DNA of 64,000 bases from Chlorops oryzae (lineage: Eukaryota > Arthropoda > Insecta > Diptera > Chloropidae): the NCBI GenBank assembly GCA_020466095.1, contig CM035807.1, positions 39,582,348 through 39,646,347 of the forward strand, given 5' to 3'. The position numbers and the translations under genes were made by a program. Shown piece after piece: positions 1-11,814 of the stretch (the first letter of the stretch is position 1; each line of letters starts with the position of its first letter). Below the pieces are notes generated by a model. It was not told the DNA's origin and did no database searches. It was given only the letters and a program-made list of their open reading frames with translations.

Positions 1-250
1 CGATATATTAGGTCAGAAAAAAAAAACAAAGTGCTTATAAAACAGTAAACAAAACGGACATTCGCTCTTCTTTAGATGAAATAAATACATTATTTTCTCT
101 TTAAAATAATTACGCATTGGCCAAAATCTATGGGCGCGGCAGCAAATTAAGCACCTTTCAATCCGAACTTTATTTATCCTTGTCCCAATATTTCAAATCA
201 ATCTAGGAATTTCTTCTTTTTGAAACGAAAAACAAGTGGATTTTTCAATT

Positions 251-513
251 CAAAGTTATATTAGGTAGGTAGGTTGAAGTGGCTGCCACTTAGGCCGTAG
301 GCCCATGGTGATACCATGGAGGTTTTCTTGTGTTTGTGTGATTGTATGTCTTATTATGTAGTGTGCCCCTAACATGCGATTTTTTGAAAAACCAGTGCTA
401 GGCTTGGAACATCACACTCCCTTTCGCATGTGCCGGGAATCGAACCTCGGACCCTGGGATCAAGAGTATAGCACGCATCCTCTACGCTATTCTAGAGCAA
501 CAAAGTTATATTA
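251..513 (-). repeat. tRNA-derived SINE, copy 1, with 13-bp target duplications
   Basis: A SINE body of about 237 bp (264-500) lies in minus orientation. Its tRNA-like head at about 430-495 contains a Pol III B box (reverse complement of GGAATCGAACC). Its tail is a short (GGTA)-type run at 264-274, which reads TACCTACC on the minus strand. The same body occurs at 58703-58936 and 59927-60170. It is flanked by perfect 13-bp direct repeats, CAAAGTTATATTA at 251-263 and 501-513, the mark of LINE-mediated insertion. The perfect duplication suggests a fairly young insertion. Confidence 0.88.
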
Positions 514-627
514 TGTTATGTATAAAACTCTCCAAATTGAGTTGTTTTAGAAAACTTCTTATATCTCTGCAACGGTGAAGACGACGATGCTCAGATTTGA
601 CTACAATAGTGGTTGGGCTATATTCAT

Positions 628-1188
628 TCAAAGTAAAAAAANNNNNNNNNNNNNNNNNNNNNNNNNNNNNNNNNNNNNNNNNNNNNNNNNNNNNNNNNNN
701 NNNNNNNNNNNNNNNNNNNNNNNNNNNNNNNNNNNNNNNNNAATCGAATCAATGTCATATTGCATTGCAGTAACATCAGCTGCACTCTCTATTTTCTTGA
801 AAACCTTGAGGTCATCAGCAAATAAAAGAAATTGACTATGCTTGATAACTTGAGATATATCATTTATAAAAATTGTAAGCAGGAGGGGGCCAAGAATACT
901 CCCCTGTGGCACCCCTGATGAAACCAAAAAAGGAAACGATTTTACGTTATCAATTTTGACGTAACAGCTTCTTCCAGAAAGATAAGAACTAAACCAGTTA
1001 AGAATATTCGAATGAAAACCAATCGCGGCTAATTTTAATATCAAGAGAGCATGAGAAACTTTATCGAATGCTTTAGCAAAGTCCATATACACCGCATCGA
1101 TTTGGTAACCACTTAAAAATGCGGACAAACAATATTCACTGAAAACACACAAGTTCGTTACAGTTGATCTCCCTTGGATAAAACCCAT
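628..1188 (-). pseudogene. Non-LTR retrotransposon reverse transcriptase fragment (CR1-like)
   Basis: The minus strand encodes the core of a LINE reverse transcriptase. Visible motifs in order are YMDFAKAFDKVSH (first catalytic Asp), GVPQGSILGPLL and FADD (catalytic Asp pair). The GVPQGSILGPLL form resembles CR1/Rex/L2-type LINEs more than jockey; that clade call is inference. The 3' part is lost in the 100-N gap at 642-741. Upstream, 1189-1515 is the same element in degraded form: it carries readable RT fragments but no long frame. It belongs with the coding piece at 1516-2055. The copy is not functional. Confidence 0.85.
642..741. other. Assembly gap of 100 N
   Basis: Exactly 100 unresolved bases, the usual placeholder for a scaffold join of unknown size. 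It truncates the LINE reverse transcriptase fragment. Confidence 0.99.
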
Positions 1189-1515
1189 GTTGTGAAGGAG
1201 ATATAAGGCTTTTAACTTCGAAGAATATTTTCTTTAACAATAGCCTCGAACAGTTTACTAAAAGGACAATTTTAAGATTGGTCTATAATTAGTAATATCA
1301 TTCGTGTTACCAGATTTAAAAATTGGCGTTATAGCAGCCACCTTCCAGCCATAAGAATACACCTGCCTTTAAAGACAGATTAACTTCAGCGGTTCACAAT
1401 ACAGTTACTGCAATTCTTAAATAGCGAAGTCGAAAAACCATCAATATCTGGTTTAGCAGAATATTTAAGTCTACTAATTCCATTTAGGATATCAGAATTC
1501 GTCACCTCCAAAAAC

Positions 1516-2055
1516 CTAATTTAATGGGGTATTTGGAAAAGTTACATTCATATGAGACTCAATAGGTAATTCAAAATTCGAATGAAAGAATTCACCAAAA
1601 AAGTTACATGTTTCTAATAGGGAAGACGAAGATCTATTGCCAAGAAACATTCCTGATGGGTATTTGAGGTTTTGCTTAGAATTAATATAATTCCAAAATT
1701 CTTTGGGATTAATATTAATTTTATCTTCAAACCTCGCAATGTAGAGCTTAAACAGATATTTATCGAGGAAGTTAAACTCTCGAGAATACATTTTGTACCT
1801 ATGAAAAAATAATGAATTACCAGTTGTAGCAAATTTTTTGTAAAATTTATTCCTTAGATTTTTTAGAATTTTAAGTGATTTAGTATGCCGGACTTTATAT
1901 TTACCACGGCGAATACGCGGAACGCATTCATTTAGACATTTAAACAATATGTTTTTAAACGAAAGAAATAACGTCTTAACATCAGACGTGTTCAGTTCCT
2001 GCACCCAATTTACACTATTCAAAGCCGTACTAAGCATATCAAAAATTATTCTCAT
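1516..2055 (-). pseudogene. Linker between endonuclease and RT of the same CR1-like LINE
   Basis: An open frame of 179 codons on the minus strand is rich in Lys, Phe and Asn. It reads like the region between the APE endonuclease and the reverse transcriptase of LINE ORF2: a basic stretch (RNKFYKKF, YKMYSREFN) is followed by the typical KEFWNYINSK motif. It lies upstream, in the same orientation, of the RT fragment at 628-1188. No endonuclease is seen upstream, so the copy is probably 5' truncated near 2055. The assignment rests on the FWNYI-type motif and position, not on catalytic residues. Confidence 0.7.
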
Positions 2056-2559
2056 ACTCAGATATTAGTTAGTATTTCTAATTATTATCACCAAAGCCTT
2101 AGTTTTGCTAAATATTTTTCAATAAATCAATTTGTTAGGTATAATAAAAAAAACAATTACCTTATTTTTCGTTTTGGGTGTAACAGTGCCAAAGTAAGAA
2201 AATAAGATGACTTACAAAGTGATAATTGAATCATCGCCTCGAATAACGTTCTAAGCGACAAAATTTTTTATGCTATTTTCTTTTTACTTTCACTTTCAAT
2301 AATACTCTAGCCCTTAAAGCTGTCAAAATGTGTTTTTATTTGGTTAACGCTTGGACATTTCACAACAATTCAGAACATTAAAGAAGTGAATTGATTTTGT
2401 TCGTACTGTCTGGCATGAAAAATTTCCAAAAATGTGAAATTTGTGAGACTGTAACGCAATCCACCAATACTACAAGAAATAACCTCAAACCACAAGGTGG
2501 CAACACGTTTGACATATTGAATATCTAATTTTTTTTTTCAAATTTCCAATCGTTCAGGG
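2056..2559. other. Non-coding stretch, nothing recognised
   Basis: AT-rich sequence between the LINE fragment and the hAT-like element. I see no coding frame, RNA gene or clear repeat boundary. Confidence 0.6.
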
Positions 2560-4241
2560 CGCAAAACCAGGGACCGTGACGGTTATAACTTTTATTGATA
2601 AACTTCACTTGATAACTGTTAATTTAAGACGTAAATTTTTTTCCGCCGAAATAACCGTTATTTTTTGCCGTTTATTATATTCAGCCTGAATAATGCTTAT
2701 TCTAGGCTTTTTATTGTATCAGCCTGAATAATCGTTATTCAGGGTTTTAATTTTTTCCAGCCTGAATACTCGTTATTCTGGTCTTTTTATTTTTCCAGCC
2801 AGAAAAAAAAGACTTTCCTTTTTTCGACTAAGCAATACGTAATTTTAGGAAATTTTTGATGCAATATTATACTTTATGACTTCCTCTTATAAAATTTATC
2901 AAAAATAGGTGTAGCCCGCCCATTTTGAAAGGCATTTTTAACGTATATTAAACCAAAAGGCCTATTCACTTGATACTCGGAATATAGGTGCTTGTTGCCG
3001 AAGGGTTTTAAAGTTTATCAAAAATGGGCGTGTCCCGCTCACCTTTTAGGCATAATTTGCATCTTATAAGCGAACATGCAAAGCTAGCAGCAAACATATC
3101 TAACTTTTGAGTGCAATTCATACCCTTGAATTGAAGCATTAGAAACCACTCCTAATGGAACCTCTCCAAAGCTTTTGAGCTTGAAAGCATTCACTAAATA
3201 AATCTCCGCTATTCTATTAAGCATGATATTTGTATGCTTATGCATACCGAGTACTGTCTTCTGCTTTTACATCGTGATACGTATATGAGCTGAAACTTCT
3301 CTTTTTAACAACGAATCAACAGATTACTTTATTTGTTGCTTTATTTTTGTCCCTTTTTCTGTGACACTTTTTGCAACGATGGTTTTTATAGCACGTTTCC
3401 ACATAGTGCATTAATTCGATTACCTGCAGGGTAAGAATTCGTGAAACGGGCCACACATTTCACGAGATTGTCAAATCTAGAAAGAATTTTTTTTAAAGTT
3501 ATTCAACGCACTTGGCCTTTCCTTAAATTTCAGAGAAAAATTCGAAAAATTGCAAAAGTTATTAACAATATAGTATTTTTGGTACTCTTTTTTCAAATAC
3601 TTATATCACGTAAACGAAGCATTTTCATTAAATTTCCCCTTATTAATAATTGTTCAAAATTTTATGAACTGTGCATAAAAAATTCATTAAAAAAAAATTT
3701 TTTTTTTGCATAAAAAAAATATTTTTTATAAACAAATTGAGTTTAATTGACTCTCCCAATGTTTTAATGAAAAATTGTTTAGTGGGATACGTTCGTATAA
3801 GACTTTCGAATAATATACAAGAGAAAAGCCTCGATTCTCTTTTGACTAAGGGGCTATGCTCGCGCGTGAAAACGTACTTTATTAAGGGCTAGAGGTAGGA
3901 GTGAGTTCACAAAAATATGCATAACCCTTTAGTCAATAGAGAATCGGGGCTTTTTATTCAGGCTGGAAAAAAAGGCCTGAATAACGATTATTCAGGATGA
4001 ATAAATAAAAAGCCTAGAAAAGCCATTATTCCGGCTGAATAAAATAAACGGCAAAAAATAACGGTTATTTTTTTTACTTAAAAATAAAAATCAAAGATTT
4101 AAAAATTATGTCTTCAAATTGAAGTCCAGGGTGTGTCAATCAAAACTGAGTCTTCAATATGTTTGTGCGTTAAGTCGTTTTCTTTGCTTTTTTTATTTAA
4201 AATTTCGCAAATAACTATCATTTTCGGTCCCTGCTCAAAAC
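2560..4241. mobile_element. hAT-like non-autonomous DNA transposon
   Basis: The element spans 2568-4233 (1666 bp). Its ends are CAGGGACCG and CGGTCCCTG, which are inverted. The flanking 8-mers are CGCAAAAC (2560-2567) and CTCAAAAC (4234-4241), matching at 7 of 8. CAGGG ends plus an 8-bp duplication are the hAT signature. Subterminal arms (about 2650-2820 and 3950-4080) are long imperfect inverted repeats made of several GCCTGAATAA / TTATTCAGGC motifs. The open frames at 3441-3892 are low-complexity and resemble no transposase, so the element looks non-autonomous. Confidence 0.78.
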
Positions 4242-4602
4242 TCATTCAGCAGTTCACTGAGTACAGATTTTGAAGACTAATTTACTTAAGAATAACGCGT
4301 TTCTTCTAAATTTTTTCGCATATTAAGGCGCATTTACACATTTGACAATTTTGTCAAAATCTCTCTCAAAAAAATCGTCAAAAAGTGTAAACGTCAAAAT
4401 TTTTTACATCAAACTCGCTTCTTGATTTTGAAGTGAATTATCTTCAAAAAATTTGTTGAAATAGTGTCAATAGTGTAAACACAAAAAGTTTTCAAACAGA
4501 GGAAATTGACAGTCCTTCAAAAAAGAATCGACATGCTCATTTTATTTTGATAAATTATCAAAATTTCAAGAAAAGTAAATACAGTCAGAAATATAAAAAT
4601 AC

Positions 4603-5787
4603 TTAAGCAAGCATTAGACGTAGCAAATATTTGATTGAAATTGAAGAAAATATTTGTTTTCCCGTGTAATAATGAAATATTTTCCGAAAAAATTTGGAGA
4701 AAAATATTTTCTGTTGGGTTTTCTAGCAAAACAATTAGTAAATATTTGCTTCGTGTAATGAATGTATTTTATATTTGCTTCACCCCCAAGCAAATATTTT
4801 CTTATGTTTTTTATTTGACGACACAAAAAATCGGTGTTCGCAAACAAGGCAAATATTTATATGATTTTTTCGAAAATTCACTGCCGAAAGTTAAATTTCT
4901 GAAAATTCAAGTCATTTGAAGTGACGTTTTTATAGTAATTTTTTTAGTTAATTTGAGGCAATGGCGAGCGAAAATTTGTTCCAAGTTTTAGAGGAGAAGT
5001 AACATACCAAAGGAGTCGCGATTTAACCATGACCACCATCCGCGGAATTCGCGAAAATTTGATTTTCACTATTTTGAATTGAGTATTTCGCAGCTAAACA
5101 AAGTGTCCTCCAAGGGTTAAAATTTGATCAAGACCACCATCCGCGAAATTCGCAAAAATTTGATTTTCACTAGTTTGAATTGAGTATTTCGCAGCTAGAC
5201 AAAATGTCCTCTAACGGTTAAAACTTGACCATGCCCACCATCCGCGAAAATGTTGTGCTTAAATATAATTTCGAATTTTAGAAGCTAAATCGAAGTACAG
5301 ATAAGGTATAAATAGATATCCAAGCTAAAACAACGAAAACGGCAGGAATTTTTGTTAAGGTAATGTTTTAACATATTTTAGGCTGGGGAAAAGTTATGTG
5401 TGCAATCGGCTTAGCCGATGTAAACTTCTTTACACCAACAACAATTCGTCTTCTTCAGATTCATTCATTTTTGCAGTTGATGAATTAAAATATTCGAGCA
5501 AATGAATTTCAAATTCAAATGACAGATACGGAAAAGAAAATATAAGTAAAAATTATTTGCCACAGAATCTGTTTTCTAAAAATTATTTCATTCGTGTAAT
5601 AGTATAGCAAATGTATTTGCTACAACACGAGAAAATATTATTTTCAATAGGTCTGACAAATAATTTTTTAAGCAAATATTTGCTATAGTGTAATACCATG
5701 GAAAATATATTTTCTCCAAATAAAAATTTCGGAAAATAATTTTTTTGAAAATAGAGACAATATTTGCTACGTCTAATGCTTGCTTTA
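4603..5787. mobile_element. TIR element with TTA target duplication
   Basis: The element spans 4606-5784 (1179 bp). Its ends AGCAAGCATTAGACGTAGC... are inverted repeats, identical over about 26 bp, and the inverted similarity continues more loosely for some 350 bp each side, rich in AAATATTTGC. TTA occurs at 4603-4605 and 5785-5787, giving a 3-bp target duplication. The centre (about 4990-5435) carries a satellite block that also occurs directly outside the right end. No transposase is visible. Confidence 0.75.
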
Positions 5788-6270
5788 GTTAAAATTTGAC
5801 CATGACCACCATTGTCGAAATTCGCAAAAATTTGATTTTCACTATTTCGGATTGAGTATTTCGCAGCTAAATGTCCTCTTACGGTTGAAATTTGACCAAG
5901 ACCACCATCCGAGAAATTCGCAAAAATGTTATTTTTACTATTTTGAATTGAGTATATCGCAGCTAGACCTAATGCCCTCTTACGGTAAAATTTTGACCAT
6001 TACCATCATTCGCGAAATTTGCAAAAATTTGATATAATGTCCTCTAACGGTTAAACTTTGACCATGAGCACCATCCGCGAAAATTTTGTGCTTAATATTA
6101 ATTTCGAGTTTGAGAAGCTAAATCGAAGTACAGATAAGGTACCCATAAATAGATATCAAAGCTAGAGCAACGAAAACGGCAGGAATTTTCGTTAGGGTAA
6201 TGTTTTAATATATTTTAAAGCTGAGGAAAAGGTATTTGTGCAATCGGGTAAGCCGATGTAAACTTTCTTA
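4990..6270. repeat. Satellite-like ~100-bp repeats plus duplicated 3' block
   Basis: Degenerate units containing GACCACCATCCGCGAAATTC start near 5031, 5131 and 5231, and again near 5801, 5901, 5999 and 6066. After each array comes the same ~190-bp block, starting TTGTGCTTAA and ending in CCGATGTAAACTT (about 5250-5430 and 6085-6270). Thus array plus tail form a direct duplication of roughly 450 bp. One copy is inside the TTA-flanked element and one is just outside it. Confidence 0.8.
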
Positions 6271-6620
6271 TATTATTAATCAAAATGGCCTCACAGGCTG
6301 CGGAGGGCCCTATCACGATCCTTAGATATCCAAAAATCCTTTGTTAATTTTTTGGATCTTTCTTGATCCTTCGTCTATTATGCTATTATATCCCTTCTTT
6401 TTCCCCCAAATTTGGAGTTGACTCTTCAAAAGCCACTTTGAAAGACTTTTTGATTTCAAAATAATTCATAAAATTTTGACCGAACGTATAAACACTATTT
6501 TGAAGGTTGGCATCAAAAACTCTCTATTCAGCACTCAGATATTTTGACATTGCTTTATTTTTTTTGAGATAGTATTTTGACGTCAAATTTATGTAGTGTG
6601 TAAACGATGAATCAAAATAA

Positions 6621-6753
6621 GGGTCCTCATGCAACGCATTTACACCGTGTAAGCTGAGTGAAGTTCGTAAAACTGTCAAATTTTGTATGCAATTTTGACA
6701 GTTTTACTTACTTCACTCAGTTTACACGGTGTAAATGCGTTGCATGAGGACCC
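6621..6753. mobile_element. 133-bp hairpin MITE
   Basis: Two arms of about 60 bp form a near-perfect inverted repeat. It starts GGGTCCTCATGCAACGCATT and ends with the complement, with a loop around TTTTGTATGCAATTTT. Flanks are AATAA and TTAATAA, so an AAT target duplication is possible if the ends are read as AAGGG/CCCTT. A related hairpin with GGG...CTCATGCA ends is at 60236-60362. Confidence 0.8.
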
Positions 6754-6979
6754 TTAATAATTTTTCAAATTTTGACGTCAATTTTTTTAGATGTCAAATG
6801 TGTAAATGCCCCATTAGAATTTGGAATGTTTTATTTAAAAATTCATCCGATTTACTGTGAAAATAAAATATTTCGTTTTTCAACCTCAGTGTCGTTTGTC
6901 GTGGAATGTACCGTGACATACCTTCCCCTCGTTTTTTGGTTCGCACACCGTGATGAAATTTTTCGTAGATCTTACTAAG

Positions 6980-7408
6980 GTAGCCATACAGGTTTGGTCA
7001 AGGATAACATATTGAAGAAATACCAAAATAAAATTAAAATTGTAATAGATGGAAAAATATATGGATATATATTTTACCTAAGTACTAAGATTAGTTTCCA
7101 AAAAGAAAAAACATTAACGCTCACTAAAAATGGGTAAATTTGCGATGGAAAAAATTCGCACGGTAATTTGCAATGCTGAATGAATTCCCCTGAAGTTTTT
7201 ATAAAGAAGTAAATTGAGAAAATTCCAAAGCGATTGTGGTATTTTTTTTTTTTTTTTCAAATTTTAACGGCCATTCAAATTCAAATGTGAACAACTTGTG
7301 TCCACTTGTGATCGTTACTGTCGATAGTAAACTTAAAGCTGTAAGATAAGTCGGTGCATCCTAGGTAGCCACATAAATTTAGAGCCCTGATATGATAACA
7401 AAATAAAA
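6980..7408. other. Region upstream of the Eps8-family gene
   Basis: AT-rich, with a 14-T run near 7242-7256. A partial DRE-like core (TCGATAG, about 7322-7328) is present, but I see no convincing TATA box or Initiator. Any 5' untranslated exon or promoter should lie here or further left. Confidence 0.35.
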
Positions 7409-9667
7409 ATGGTCGGTTATGATTTTTTAATCTCTTCTTTTTATTGTGTACCCATTCGTTTAAACCAATTCACCAAAAGCTGCAAGAAGATGGTAAGAAA
7501 TGGATTCGACAACACTTTCAATCCAAATACTGATGGTTACAACGACAAGCCCATGTATGCGCTTTCACATTTAGCGACATTCAAAGTGAAAAGCGAGAAT
7601 GAAACAAAAAACCCCAAGGAAAAGATGGAGCTATTGATTGAGCTTGATAAAAATGGTGGTATTTGGCCACTGAAGATGTTCATGTGTTTTAGCGGACAAT
7701 GGCTTGTAATGCTTGATAGTGATAAGCATGAAATTGAAAATTTTCCAGGCTCCTTGATAAAAGAACCAACCGCTTTCATAAGCGAAGATCCCTCAGAAGT
7801 TTTTAACAACATTCTCATTTTCACTGTTCCGGGAATTTCACTAGGTGTATCAGAAATGCATATGTTTCAGGTTCGTAGAAAAAATTTTAAGAAGTAAATA
7901 TTAATTTTCATTTAAATACGCTAGGTGAGCGGTGTTTCAGCCGTACATTTAGTTGAAGATCTCAATCTCCTGAGCAGTGGAATGACTGTCCATATTGATC
8001 GAAATGATACGCCCTTCAAATCGCCTGAACTTGCACGCAACCATAAGGACAAGTACACAATAGATTCAACAGTTGATCACAAGAGTTTTGAAGGCCGTCA
8101 ACAATACGAACGCGATATCCTAGTGGCGAACCATTGCTTCGAGGACATTGAAAGATTTGTTGCACGACTTCAATTTGCTGCAGAGGCCATCCTGGAACTT
8201 GAAAGAAATCAACATGCTCATAACCACCATGGAGAAGGTTTGCTAGTTCTACGTTCAAGGCCCCCCCTTGAGAAGGATTTTCAAGATATCATCGCAAAAC
8301 ACAAGTTGGCACTTAACTACATTGCCAAACTACAGCATACTTTCAATAATGCAATTGAACCAATCCATAATGTTTTGACATCTCTGATAACAGTTGTTAA
8401 TATTTGTCAGGATGTTTATGTTGGAGAAATGATACCTGAAAACGTTGTTAATCCCCTCCTTAGACGGGAAACGGTGAACTTTTTAATGGGCTGTCTTAAT
8501 GAACAAGAAATGGAATTTTGGAACTCATTGGGACAATATTGGGTTGTGCCAAAGGACCATTTCAAAAACCACAAGGGCTCATACCACCCAATTTTTTACG
8601 ATGACTGGTCTCCAGATTGGAACGTTGATGAACCAGTTGATTATTTACCAACAGAAGTTGTGAAAGATTTAGATTTTCCGAACAGCCAACAATCATGGCT
8701 TACTCGACTAGAGACCAGAAATGCCAGAATTGGTCAAGCAATTTTTAGTTGGGCATGTAGGAATGGCAAGGAGTTGGAAGTTACGAAAGGGGAATACCTT
8801 GAGGTAATTGCCATAATTTGACTCTTATTTTTAACTAAGTGTCTCTAAACTTTGTCAAATAAGATTGTAGATGATTCACGTAGTTGGTGGAAAGCAAGGA
8901 ATTGCATGGGACAAATCGGATATGTCCCGCATACGATATTAATACCGCGGAATTTCGAACCCCCGTTCAGTTTTTATCCAAAAGATACAGATTCCTTAGG
9001 TTCCCATGTATTCGAAACAGGTAAAAAGTTCAAATATGTTGTTTAACTAATGTATCGCACGAAAACTTCTCTCAGAATTTCCTATTTGTCATTTTCTAAA
9101 CTTACAGACGCAGCAAAGATTGTAGAAACAGGGCATTTAGCTGAAACTGCACGCATTATGTCCCGTTCTTATAGTATGCCTGCCGTTCCAATCCCTCCAC
9201 CGATGCCACAATCCGATGAAAGCCAAAAAAACACATTAAGAAACGCTCTGGACCAAAGCAGTTTGCCTGGAAACCCTGTAGTTGGTAACAATTCATAAAG
9301 TTAACATAATAATCAAGGTTGCAATTAAAAATGAACTTTTCAAGCCATAAGACCTCGAAATACTTCAGAAACTCCAACAGAAGCCCTCAACGAAGAACTC
9401 CGCTATAATCTGAAGCAACGAGAGCAAAGGAAAGGCTTGGAAATCTTGATAACTCCACAGATATATATCACCCAATACTCATCGCAACAAGAAGTGGAGG
9501 AATGGCTACGGGGTAAAGGGTTTTCAGATGTAATAGTGCAAAAACTCAAAACCCTAAATGGTGGGGAGCTGTTCGCTTTATCACCACATGTAATCGAAGG
9601 GTATTTTGGGCAAAAGGAAAGTCGTCGCCTTATTTCACAAATTATTTTACAGAAAAACATTTCTGAG
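7409..9667 (+). CDS. Eps8: Eps8-family actin-regulatory adaptor (PTB-SH3-SAM), five exons, 3' end missing
   Basis: Five exons fit with consistent phases: 7409-7870, 7925-8803, 8864-9020, 9108-9284 and 9369-9667. They give 658 codons before an unused donor (GAG|GTATGT at 9668). Residues about 50-190 resemble the Eps8 PTB domain (HLATF, MHMFQ). About 195-380 is the Eps8 middle region (FVARLQFAAEAI, PLLRRETVNFLM). About 422-478 is an SH3 domain (DDSRSWWKARN, GQIGYVPHTIL). A proline-rich PPPMP follows, then a SAM-like C-terminus at about 575-655 (LRYNLKQREQRKG, EEWLRGKGF, LNGGELFALS). Eps8 proteins link receptor signalling to Rac and cap or bundle actin. The start at 7409 has an AAAATGG context; ATG 7490 (residue 28) is an alternative. 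There is no stop after the SAM exon, and a foldback repeat begins near 9769, so the terminal exon is distant or lost. The symbol is at family level; I cannot tell which fly paralogue it is. Confidence 0.9.
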
Positions 9668-9768
9668 GTATGTAAAGCGGAATTTTTATCTGAGATCATT
9701 GGTGAAATATTTATAAAATATCTGTTGCTTGGGACCAACAAAATTTTTTCTTGAACTAGGAAGAAACA

Positions 9769-11806
9769 TTTAGGCATTTCCATGTCATCGCACGTGACAG
9801 TCGCCAATACAGTGGAATAGATTTCACAAAAATTGGATTGAGTCCAAGAAAATGTTGTCACTATGTTGCACTCAGAGGGTTAATCATTTTCGGAATAAAA
9901 ATTACGAAGATTTGAAATCTTTGAGTCGAAAAAATTTAGCGAAATAAGGTGCCTCAAAACGGAAGTAGTTTGAGGTACATGTAAAAATAGACAAATTTCT
10001 ACGAATAACATAGCTCAACAAATTAAATATTTTTGCTTGGTGCCGCAATTTCCTTTAGAATTTTGGATTAGGTAGGTATTAAATACATCAGAAATTTTTT
10101 TTTAAAACTGTTTCTGAGGTTTTGATTTGGAGCTACCATTAATTTTGTACAAAATCTTCAGTTGTCTTACTTTTACGCAAAAATGTATATAAAACCGCTT
10201 TAGTATCTTATTATTTTTGATATCGGATCAAAGTCAATATCACTATCTATCAAATAATACCTTTTTCAAGGAAATAGAGCTTTAGTTCGGGATTTTGATT
10301 TTTTCCTAGATTTTTGGAGTTGATTTGCGCTTTTGTGGCATGAAAGAATTTTTCTAAAAAAAACATTTTCTGTATGGTTTGAAAGCCGTTTCTTAATACT
10401 GGGTCCCCAAGCCGATGTTGCGCAGTTATTTTCCCACTCTTAAACTAGTAACGGCCCCATATTTCTGAAAAAAGGCTTTTATAGTTAAAGACAGGGAGGT
10501 TTTTCTTATGGCAAGAACGACCAAATAACATATGGGCATTTCCATGAATATGTCAACCACGACTGAAAAAATAAAAGTGCTCGAAATTTTTTTCCAACAC
10601 TGGCTATGGAAGGCAAAAATACTAAAATTTAATTATCTGGAAGCATTTCCAGCCTATTAAAATTTGAAAGAAAAAAAATAACGGCTTACAGTCAATTGTC
10701 TCGTTGATTCATTTTAAGCAGTTTTGATCAACTACTTCCTCTCTTCAAACGACTCACTTCAGCTATTTGTAACATTGCATTTCTACTCTCAAATTATTGT
10801 TACAACAACAATTAAGTAGATTCATGAGCAAAGAGAAAATAAGGAGTTCGATTAGCGGTGTTTTTTTTATTTTCCTTGGATGCTATTCTAATGTCACGTA
10901 CGATGACCAAAAACATTGTTTTTCTTCCTCATTTGTTATTTGTCGGTCGCAGGTGAACGAAAATTAATTTCCAAATCAAGGCCATCGGGCAAATAATAGA
11001 TTTAAAAAAATTTTTTTTGAATTTCGTAAAACAAAAAATTTATAAGCCAAGCAAGTTGGTCACGTACGATATCGTAAGTACTAAAAATGGTATGATTTGT
11101 TGAGAGCCCAATTGAAATTTTTTTTTTTTTTTTTATTATATGTCTAAAATTCATTACGAGGCAACAAGAGATGAGCTTAGAATGAGCAACAAATGAGCTG
11201 GGTATTCATTCAAGGGAAAAATAAGAGTTAAATAAGTATATGACAGGGTTGGGTGGCAGCGAAAACTTAACGCCGAATAATTCCGTAAAAACAATAAATT
11301 TAACCGGGACTGTCTTTGTTTGTTATAAATATATTGTTTTTTGAATCGAAAAAATATTTTTTATTGGTCATTAATGAAGAATAATAGTGGGGGAAATTAT
11401 GTCACGTACGATATGTCACGTAAGATATATGAACTTTGTTCCCTATAAAATCAACTAAAGATTTTTTTAATTTAAACATAACGAATTGAAAAGGAGAAAT
11501 ATTTCAGTAAGTGCAAGAAATTAGAAACAAAAAAATAAACTCCATTAATTCGCAAAGTTTTGCACATTTTTACAAGTACCTCAAAAGTACTTCCGTTTTT
11601 GGTCACGTACGATATAGCCCTATTTCGCTCGATTTTTCCGACTCAAACATTTCAAATCTACTTAATTTTTTTTTCAAATGATAAACTCTCTGAGTGGAAC
11701 ATATCGACACCATTTTCTTGGAGTCACTCCAATTTTTGTAAAATCTATTCAACTCTATTTGCGTACGAATTCCGCGTACGATTACCTGAAAATGCCCATA
11801 TGTTGT
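9769..11806. mobile_element. 2-kb foldback element with ~220-bp inverted arms
   Basis: Bases about 9769-9990 recur inverted at about 11590-11806 (for example GAGTCGAAAAAATTTAGCGA against TCGCTCGATTTTTCCGACTC). The ends read GGCATTTCCATG and, inverted, GGGCATTTTCAGG. GTCACGTACGAT recurs inside at about 10893, 11059, 11401 and 11602. A fragment of another repeat (GGGCATTTCCATGAATATGT, 10537) is nested within. The frames over the arms are not real genes. It begins about 100 bp after the last Eps8-like exon. Confidence 0.7.
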
Positions 11807-11814
11807 TCTAATAC

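Larger units (their letters stand above)
4320..6815. mobile_element. Outer inverted-repeat element around satellite and nested insertions
   Basis: The sequence near 4325-4360 (GCGCATTTACACATTTGACA) recurs inverted near 6780-6812 (GGGGCATTTACACATTTGACA in reverse complement). The arms continue with TTTTGACGTCAAA-like motifs. The interior holds a 1.18-kb TIR element, a ~100-bp satellite on both sides of that element's right end, and a 133-bp hairpin. No coding gene is seen. Exact ends and target duplication are unresolved. Confidence 0.55.

Noticed and set aside
575..835. Open frame of 86 codons
   Set aside because: It runs through the 100-N gap and lies antisense to the LINE reverse transcriptase.
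3441..3892. Two overlapping frames in the hAT-like element
   Set aside because: Composition is Lys/Phe/Ile/Asn-rich from AT-rich DNA, with no transposase motif.
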